NCBI GenBank assembly: GCA_021234155.1
Contig: JAJEKV010000205.1
Span: 293,501-357,500 of the forward strand
Source: Isoetes taiwanensis
Lineage: Eukaryota; Streptophyta; Lycopodiopsida; Isoetales; Isoetaceae
Length of the DNA: 64,000 nt
Reading direction: 5' to 3'
Part shown: in pieces, positions 56,438-64,000 of the stretch
Position numbering within the stretch: position 1 is the stretch's first letter
Layout: each line of letters starts with the position of its first letter
Made by a program: the position numbers and the translations under genes
Notes under the pieces: model-generated
The model's input: only the letters and a program-made list of their open reading frames with translations
The model's database searches: none
Told to the model about the DNA's origin: nothing

Positions 56438-56981
56438 GAACGTCCGTACTAACCTCGTTTTTGAAATTTGCAACGTGCATATGGAAATCGAAAAGTCCAT
56501 TCTCCTACAATCCATGCTTTTATACATTAAGCAAATTCAAATTTCGAATTGTAGGGGGCGGGAAGCCTGTATTAGGATGAAGTAAAGATCCCGGTTAAGG
56601 CGCAGCCGCAGCGCCTCGAAATGAAAGTCTGATCTGATACAAAGCTTCAACCTACACATTCAAATTTTGAAATGTAGAAGGCGGTGACGCGCACGCTTGG
56701 TATCTGACAAACCAAGAGACACTGTCATGAGTTGCCGGTATGCTATAATGCAAGTGGCTTTTTAGAAGCGCCACGTGTTGCATCAGTCTGTCTGACAACC
56801 AACAGAATTAAATACATATGGCGCCATGAATGTGCGATCCCCCTTATTCCGGGAGAATATTCCAAGCAAATCTGTAATTATGAGAGTTTGGTATCCTAGG
56901 TGGCATGGGAAAAAAGGAGCGGAAATATGACGTGGAATGGCTGATAGGAGGCTGTTTTGAGACCCCAAATCCGCCCTAATG

Positions 56982-57470
56982 ATGCATCCGATCATCGCAA
57001 CTCCTAAAGCCATACATGCATCCCATCTAACAACTCGTATAGCCATAAAGGCCTGCCATATATCTAACATGCAAGCACCCTGTTTTCTGCTTTCTCTATT
57101 GGTGATAAAGATCAACGAATCTGGTCTGCCTCCGACAGTGGCTCTAGAGGCATTTCCTTGAAGGTTTCCAAAAGAGTAAAATGTGCAGCAAAGAAAACCA
57201 TGACTCATATTTTGCTGCATATGATAGAGAAGATAAAAAAAATTATTATTTTTAGAGATCTTTTTTTATTTTAGAGGAGATAGATGATATGTTCCTAACT
57301 GTTTACAGATCACACTTGTCTTATTGGTCTCATCGATCCATTCCTTTTTCCACCTCTCCAGTAACAACACATCATTATTTTAAAAAATTGGTTATTGCGT
57401 CATCCACTATCTAGATCTTGACTTGAAACAGAAAGCAACAGTATCAAAAACATGTAAAGCTGTTACCAGT
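56982..57470. other. No gene recognised
   Basis: A minus-strand open frame crossing the TIR end (57,220-56,783) has no recognisable domain. Nothing else supported. Confidence 0.35.
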
Positions 57471-57539
57471 ATCAGGTTTTTCCAGATTTGAATTGCTATA
57501 GCCTCCATTGGGTGTATCTTCAAAATGTTGCCGTGTTAA

Positions 57540-58015
57540 TGGGCCTGGGTTCATAATTGAAAATCCACTTTTATTTCATGACAAATAGCTTCTAGTTGTC
57601 CCAATGTCTCCTGCAGCTCCTTATGCTCCTGAATAGCATAATTGTACATCCTAATTTGCTAATCTTGTTGTCCTCAAAATGATAGACAGTAACACTCAAT
57701 AACTGGGGTGTTACATCAATGTTTAACTGGAATGCGGGGGACTATTAATAAGTCATTGCAAACTTGATCAGCTTGAGCACGCTGTACAATATCATCAAAT
57801 CCAGTTTTTGAACTTTTGATAAAACCAACAGCCCGTCCAGAAAGCGGTCCAGCCTGCCTTGCTATTATCTGGATCTCCCTAGGCCCTATTGCTTTGAGTC
57901 AGTTAGATACACAATGTACATTCACTTATAACAAGTAGCATCTAATCAGAACCTCAAAGTTATCTTGAATCACCGTTGGCACTCCCCAAACCAAGATTTT
58001 ATCACAAGTTGCCAT
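57540..58015 (-). CDS. Possible 5' exons of an unrecognised gene
   Basis: A candidate start ATG at 58,013-58,015 opens MATCDKILVWGVPTVIQDNF, ending at a GT donor at 57,952. The next coding-looking text (about 57,890-57,720) reads GPREIQIIARQAGPLSGRAV and then FIKSSKTGFDDIVQRAQADQ. A third (about 57,650-57,560) reads YAIQEHKELQETLGQLEAIC, a short heptad-like helix. The phase between the first two does not fit without a one-base change, so either my boundary is wrong or the gene is decayed. No domain recognised. Confidence 0.35.
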
Positions 58016-59998
58016 GGTATGGGAACAGAAAAAAATATTATAGCATAGGGGTACGTTTATGGGTTCAAATTAGGGCGAGGAAATCAGTCCTCTCAGTACG
58101 TAGTAAACAACAGATTTTAAAAAAACTCCCAAGAGGTAGCTGAAAAACAAAGGCTCTACAGTTCTGAAATCTGTAAAAGTAAGGACAGACACTCATCGTT
58201 TAGGGCATAGACTACAGACTCGGGCAAGAAGTTTCTCGGGCAATACTAAGAAAGAACAACATGAATACAAACCAAATGCATGAAGATCTGGAAGAAAAAA
58301 AAAACTGATACTCACCAAACAATGCGACAGAAGTACCTAAGATGAGAAGCAACTGGCCAATTGACATAGCTGGTTAGGCGGTTCGAACAGCACCAACCGA
58401 CAGGCATATGCCGGCATATACTTGGGATATGCCAAAAATCCATATCAACAAGGGTTTGCCCCCCTAGGGGCAACCCAAAAAGCTATAACTATGAAAAATA
58501 AAGGTAGATTGCTATGTCTATTTTCCATTGCTGGTCCATATGGCTTAGGATCATTCAAAAAGCCAAAAAATCCTCATCTTAATTGGTTTTAAACTCGCCT
58601 TAAGAATATACAAATCTCATTTATGGTACTCTATTTGAAAAAATTAGTTGGTTGCTAGAAGTGCATTATTTATTAGTAATGTTGAAGCATAAGCAACTAT
58701 ATGAATCTCCACGCACCCTTCCAAAAATTATTTTGGAGAAGGTAGAAAATCACCATATCATTGTATAAGTGACAAATGAACAATAAATAGAATTGATAAT
58801 GATAATTAAAGAGATTTACTTCTATACCCAATTCATCTAATTGTGGACCATAATGGTCCATGCCCATTTATATTCAAGTCTTACATATAATAGAATGTTA
58901 TTTTTAACATCAAATGAAGCTTAAATCCATAGAAATTATCGTCTATCATGAAAGACAAGCTAAAGTTACTATTATTATACCTAAAATAGAAACTCCTAAG
59001 CAACAAACACGTGTCCTACGTTTATAATAGTAAAAGATAAAAAGATTTCATCGTGTGTTTTGCACTAAGACGATATAAACTATATTTTGAACTTCTATTC
59101 AAACAACCACCTTTGTGCCAAACTGAAGATACAATCCTTTCTAACGTGGTTAACCCATCAACAAACATGCGAGAAACCTCAAATAATGTAAATGCAAGTA
59201 TTAAAGCATGTGCAGCAAAATCGTCAGAATGTAGAGAAAAGCCAAGAATGTCGCGTAGAATGCAAGAACGCTGTGTAAAAATAGGTGATATCCTCGAGAT
59301 AAAAATTGTTAAAAAAAACAAAGGATGCCATGTGGTGCAGCATGAGTAGCTGATACGCCTGAATTGATCTCAACTTGCATTTATGTTGCAGGAACGATCT
59401 TTTACAATTCACTCCCAGGAGGAAACAGACGCGGTTAAGCAGAGGCCATTGTCGAGCAAAGAAGCAAAATTGTTTGACTTTAGTCAAAATTGTTCCTTTC
59501 TTTTGCTTTTGTTTTTTTTGGATGCAAGATGTTTTGATTTTATTAAACCAAAAAAAAAAGGGTACACTGACCTTATTGAAGTGGTTCCACAATAGGCCAG
59601 ATACAAAATTAAATACAATGGCCTACCGATCAGTCCAAGACCAGAGATCCCAGGACAAGAACCATTCCTTTCAGTTGAAGGAAAGGCAGAGATTACTGTA
59701 TGTTCCGAAGTTAAAGCCATCTGAAGCTCACAACCGCAAGATACCGCAAGATGCAAGCAGCTGAAGCGCACCAAAATTGTCAAAATTGTCAAGCAAAGCA
59801 GCAAACGCTTTTTGGCGCTTCTTGCTAATATACATATGGGAGACCACATGGCCATCTCACATTATCAGGATGGCATCTTAACATGCATCTCATATTTTAA
59901 AAAAACTTGTGGTAGATAAAAAGCCCCACATCCATGCAAAACACAGATTATTACTTGGACGCAATCCACCCAAGTTGAAACAGCTTGCTCATGGTAAC
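58016..59998. other. No confident gene; possible retroposon with A tail
   Basis: Minus- and plus-strand frames around 59,022-59,349 are open for nearly 100 codons but unrecognised. At 59,545-59,562 a run of A follows TTTTATTAAACC, which could be a retroposon tail. Phrases such as AAGCA(G/A)AGGCC and CAAAGAAGCAAAATTG near 59,440 echo text upstream of GR at 9,640, too weakly to call. Confidence 0.3.
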
Positions 59999-62900
59999 TT
60001 AAATAGCTAATGCAACTCTCTGCCTTTGAAGAGCCTTTTGTTCTTGAAAAGCTCTATTTGGGAAAACTTGACATTTCGACACTAGAATTTCATCTACCAC
60101 CTTTTTCTGCAAGGGAACCATGTGTCTCATAAACATACTGCACGGTAAATTACAGATGACTTGAAGAAGAGAAACTACCTTAAATAAAGCCCATCTACGA
60201 GTTCTGTTGTACTCGTTTTGGATGAAATCTGGTCTTTTATAATCCTATTCAACTTGGAAAAATAAATGCTTAGTTAGCTACAAACACTCCCCCATAGAGA
60301 TTAAGTTGGGTTTAAGAAGCACACATTTGCTGACAAGCAATCTGTAATATCACGATCCAGCCGCCTATAGAAATCCCACTTACTAAGCACTAGAACTTCT
60401 ACATCTGTTACAGTTAAGATGCTTGCTGCTCTTATCGATTTTTGAAGAAGGGCTATCTGCAATATAATAGATCCCTTTAGTAGTCATACTACTCATCACT
60501 AGTTGATGGCTAATACAGGCCAAGGGAAAAGACCACGTGAAAGAAAATCAAACTAAAATTAAATAAATGGAATAAGTAGGAAATATTCCTTTCCCCTATT
60601 GGACATACCTCTCCAAAAAACTCGCCTGCATGAAGCGATCCAACATCTAAGATCCTCATCCCCTGGTATAACCACCATACAGATGTGAGTGCCTACTAAC
60701 CTCCGAAACTCAAAGACTCCCTTTTAAAATTTAACTTCAAATATGATGGTCACAAAGGAAGACCACTTATGCTAAATAACAAAAAAAATGCTTGAACTCC
60801 GAAGCTTCTAACAGAAAACACTAAGAATAATCTAATTTTTCATTCTAGCCTGGATTAGCACTCATCCATCAAAGTCAAATTTCCATTTTGTGTACTCATC
60901 AAGCACATTACAAGCATGAAATAAGAAGTTTTACCGAATTAAAAGCAATAAATGCAAACAAATTAATCCAGTAATAGAGATCTGGTGCAATGGCATGCCT
61001 TCCTCAGTTTCAAATTTGTTCACTGGACAAAGGCAGCTAATATTCCTTCTCTATCTTGGAAAGCTTTTTAGATAAATGATGCTGACATACATTTCTATAA
61101 GTACCTAATTGCTAGTATCGCAACGTAGAAACAAAAGAAAGAGAACAGATATCAAATCTCGTGAGTTTAAGGATGGAGTTCCTTTCAACCATGAATCCAG
61201 ATACTTAAGAAGGAAATGTCTACTACAAAGAAGGATATGTGCATTTGCTAACTTAAAAAAATGTGCATACAAATTGCATAATATAAATCACAATTGTAAT
61301 AGCAATCCCATAATGTACGTACCACTCCTGGTGTAACAGTTGAAGTATCATTAAAAGCTTCCGCATTTATCCCCTTTTCAATTAAAAATCCTTTCCTGTA
61401 AGTTGGTGCACCAGCTTCTGATATGGCCTCGCATGCTGCAATCCTTTTCTCCCTTGCAATCACTTTTCTAGCCCACTTCTCAAACTTACTTTGGTAAACT
61501 ATAGCATCACCTACATCACCTCTCAGCATCCCTGTATCATGTGTTCCCATCCCCCATTTAAAGGGCTCCTGGTCAGAGAAATCCATATCTTGAATCAAAT
61601 CATCACGAATCCTTTCATCCACTTCCTTAAGAAAAGATGCCAAAGAGTAGTCATATTTTTTTCTTTTGGCCCTTCGGCTAGGACTAGACCTAACTTCCTG
61701 CCTTGAGGAACTATCTTTTGTATCAAAATGTCCACTTGCTCTCTGAGCCTTGAACATTTTTGATTTGAGGAGTTGGCCTGTGTCACTGGAACAACTAGTC
61801 GTTGACTTTAAGTCTTTATCAACACCTGAAACTCCATTTGCAGTCCGCCTTCTCGGCTTAGATATAGAACTACCTAGCAGAGGAACACTATTGGGTCTGT
61901 TGAATTTTCCAAGGCTAGGAGTATGCGTATTCCTCTTCAGAAATTGACGATGAACAGGTGCTGTAGATGGTCTGTTAACATTTTCACATGTTGGAGAAGA
62001 AGCTGCACTCCTTGAATGGGTATCTGAGATACGTTCCCCCTTCCGAGAGTCCACTATATTCTTAGATGGAAGTATTGGCGGGACCGATTGGCATCTACGC
62101 ATTGGTATCGGCGATGAAAACCGTTGAGGATGCCACCAGTTCTTTTCTCTGTCTTTCACCTCTTGTTTGCATTTATCGTGTTTTGTAGCCCTGTAATGGA
62201 ACATAACATGAACCTGGTGAGAAAGACCCCACAAGACAAGAAACAAAAGGTCGTTTGTATATACTGGATGGAAACTATATGGGAACTAGTGTAATGATAC
62301 TTATTCAAAATTGCAGAAAAACCACTATGTGATGGAATACAAGTTTGTTAGACTAGACTAGCCTCTAGCCTAGATAGACTATCCAATCACTAGAAGCACA
62401 TCCTAGAAAAAATGAGCGTATATGGAAGTGAAAATGAAGGGAACTCCGTGGCACCCAGTGCAAAATGTTGCCAACGAATGAACATATTGAATAACCAAAC
62501 CAATAATGTAAAAGGTGAATTGACTGCACCTAGTTGGAAGAATCTGTCACTCAAGACTATTAAGTCTTCATGTTAAAGTGTTCATAGCATCTTTGCGAAC
62601 AGTTTTCATAATGGCCATTACTAAGCAATAGCAAAAGGTTCTAAATGTAGGGCTTTCATGAGCCAACCTGTACTGACTTAGACTAGATGCAGCTCGAGGA
62701 AGAGAACGTTCTGGTGGTTTTCGCTCGCCAATGACTTCCATCACAACCTGCAAAGTTCAAAGCCTCACTAGTAATCAATATGAGCCATATCTCCTTTAAT
62801 TGCTTGCAAATCCCATCTTTATATTTTTGTTGCTTGCTTATTTGGATACCCTTTTTTTCCCTCCCTGATCATTAGAAAATACAGATCATTTCCTATTGCA

Positions 62901-63664
62901 CATACAGGGCCTGCTCGGTGAGAATCTCGGGTCCAATACCCAGCTGGTCCATCTCTAGTTACTAACATGGTTGACTGGCCATGAATCAAAGATCTTGGGT
63001 GATGTCCTAAGGAGTGCTGGACAACGTGCGTAATGAGCATGTACAAGGCAGTTAGCACGTTCTAGAATACTTGGCTTGTACATAGGAGGTCCCAGTTTCA
63101 ATATCCAAATGGTCCATCATCAGTCCTCTCTAAATACATTACTTCCATGCATTGCAACGCATGCAGAGAAATATGGTGCACATCAGTTCCCATAGACTTT
63201 GATGGATAAGGGTGGAAAGATCATAGCAACAATGGTGAATGTAAGCATCCGTATATTGATTGTACAAAAGGAGAGTATTGACCGGCATCTAACACCAGTA
63301 AAGTAGATTCTACCAGGATACATTGTCCCAATTTCAGTTAACATTATATTATAGCCATTTTGAATGTCTTAGACATGCTTCTAATACTCTTCTCTGCATT
63401 CCATAGTAATATAAGGAGAGAGCTTTAACCTTGTCCTTTTCCCAGCATATCCCAAACGGTCTTCATATAATAGTATTTATGTTTACCCATCATTTCCTTC
63501 CATTAAAGAGTTATACAAATTGTAATAAGCCACATTTGATCTTTATTTTAATGGTTAATGTTCTCGAGAGAGGTTTTTCCTTAAAAGGTCCTTTGTGCTT
63601 ACCCTACACTCTCCACTCTTAATAAAGTACATTTCACGAGCCTCGTCCCCTTGGAGAGTAATAG
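59999..63664 (-). CDS. Cyclic-nucleotide-binding domain protein, 3' seven exons (partial)
   Basis: Exons (minus order): 63664-63603, 62747-62668, 62190-61323, 60662-60609, 60456-60325, 60244-60179, 60106-59999. All have GT-AG borders and the phases join cleanly for about 456 codons to a TAA. A CNB fold is visible. The first half is ITLQGDEAREMYFIKSGECR then VVMEV (exons 1-2). The second half is GMRILDVGSLHAGEFFGE, then IALLQKSIRAAS and VTDVEVLVLSKWDF (exons 4-5), with the phosphate-binding cassette FGE...R intact. Between them lie about 310 residues, mostly basic and Ser-rich, ending in YRKGFLIEKGINAEAFN, which could itself be the start of a second CNB domain. After the CNB a charged tail reads YKRPDFIQNEYNRTRRWALF. 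No kinase or channel segment is seen. The 5' end is missing. Probably a cAMP/cGMP sensor; role inferred only. Confidence 0.85.
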
Positions 63665-64000
63665 CTGCAATTCGTTTACACCAAAGAATAAGTATGCAAT
63701 ATTTATTAAAAGACAATAAAAAGGACATTTTGTGTATTCATGCCTAAGGATGCTAAGAAAGAAATTTATGCGACAAGAAAATATATGCTTCTTCTCCCAG
63801 TCAAGAATCGATCCTTAACTTTATACCACCAAGGATGACACTAAAAACCTTCTTATGGTTTCGGCCTCCTCATACCTCTTGCTTCAATCCAAGAGCTTAA
63901 TTACACTTAATACTTCCAAGCAAAATGTGATTATGATTATAATTACACTACATATGTACATTATGGAACTCCTTTTTGATTTCAGGATAGAGATTTGACT
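63665..64000. other. Likely intron of the CNB gene
   Basis: Upstream (minus sense) of the first CNB exon seen. I find no further exon before the window edge. Confidence 0.45.

Larger units (their letters stand above)
52744..56981. mobile_element. 4.2-kb TIR DNA element with internal hairpin units
   Basis: The ends are perfect inverted repeats of 27 bp, CATTAGGGCGGATTTGGG then GTCTCAAAA, at 52,744-52,770 and 56,955-56,981. A TA target duplication is possible if the TIR proper begins GGGCGG. No transposase is recognised, so it appears non-autonomous. Internally it holds four foldback units built from GGATCACACCATGCGAA-like arms. The interior also has a GGAGGAATC tandem repeat (55,781-55,813) and a possible two-exon minigene. 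Confidence 0.8.

Noticed and set aside
52744-56981. Assigning the 4.2-kb element to hAT or Tc1/mariner
   Set aside because: No 8-bp duplication is present, and a TA duplication is only compatible, not proven; no transposase to decide.

Overview
The window is nuclear DNA from a land plant. Spliced genes with GT-AG introns sit in AT-rich, gene-poor sequence crowded with plant-type Ty1/copia, Ty3/gypsy (Tat/Athila-like) and LINE retrotransposons. I infer a large-genome seed-free plant, probably a fern or relative. The main hint is a spliced cyclic-nucleotide-binding protein of a kind I associate with lineages that have flagellated cells. No base-level feature proves the species.

Layout. 0-9.5 kb: a chain of minus-strand retroposons joined through long GA/CT microsatellites (SINE, LINE, SINE), then a graded pyrimidine hexamer repeat and small truncated retroposons. 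9.7-11.3 kb: an intact cytosolic-type glutathione reductase gene with a TATA box and no introns. 14.2-21.4 kb: a decayed copia element (minus), 3' truncated and split by a poly(A)-tailed LINE. 22.3-22.8 kb: PPR-like remnant. 25.5 and 29.0 kb: related long palindromes. 29.5-31.8 kb: an intact 12-exon pseudouridine-5'-phosphate glycosidase gene (minus). 31.96-33.06 kb: a 1.1 kb terminal-inverted-repeat (TIR) element carrying a thaumatin-like fragment. 34.5 kb: five dyads at 41-42 bp spacing. 36.2-48.1 kb: a plus-strand LINE 3' fragment split by an 11.3 kb Ty3/gypsy element (minus) with two LTRs, a 5-bp target duplication, a polypurine tract, a long unrecognised sense ORF after integrase, an antisense small ORF with its own TATA, and a MITE-like insert in gag. 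48.7-50.3 kb: an unprocessed E(z)/CURLY LEAF-type histone methyltransferase pseudogene. 52.7-57.0 kb: a 4.2 kb TIR element holding four fixed-geometry hairpin units. 57.5-58.0 kb: unassigned possible exons. 60.0-63.7 kb: the 3' part (7 exons) of a cyclic-nucleotide-binding protein gene (minus) that probably runs past the right edge.

The host genes with intact frames are glutathione reductase (NADPH-dependent GSSG reduction), pseudouridine-phosphate glycosidase (with a PTS2-like peroxisomal signal) and the cyclic-nucleotide-binding protein. They are unrelated in pathway and not co-regulated as far as the sequence shows. Most other sequence is mobile-element debris, often nested.
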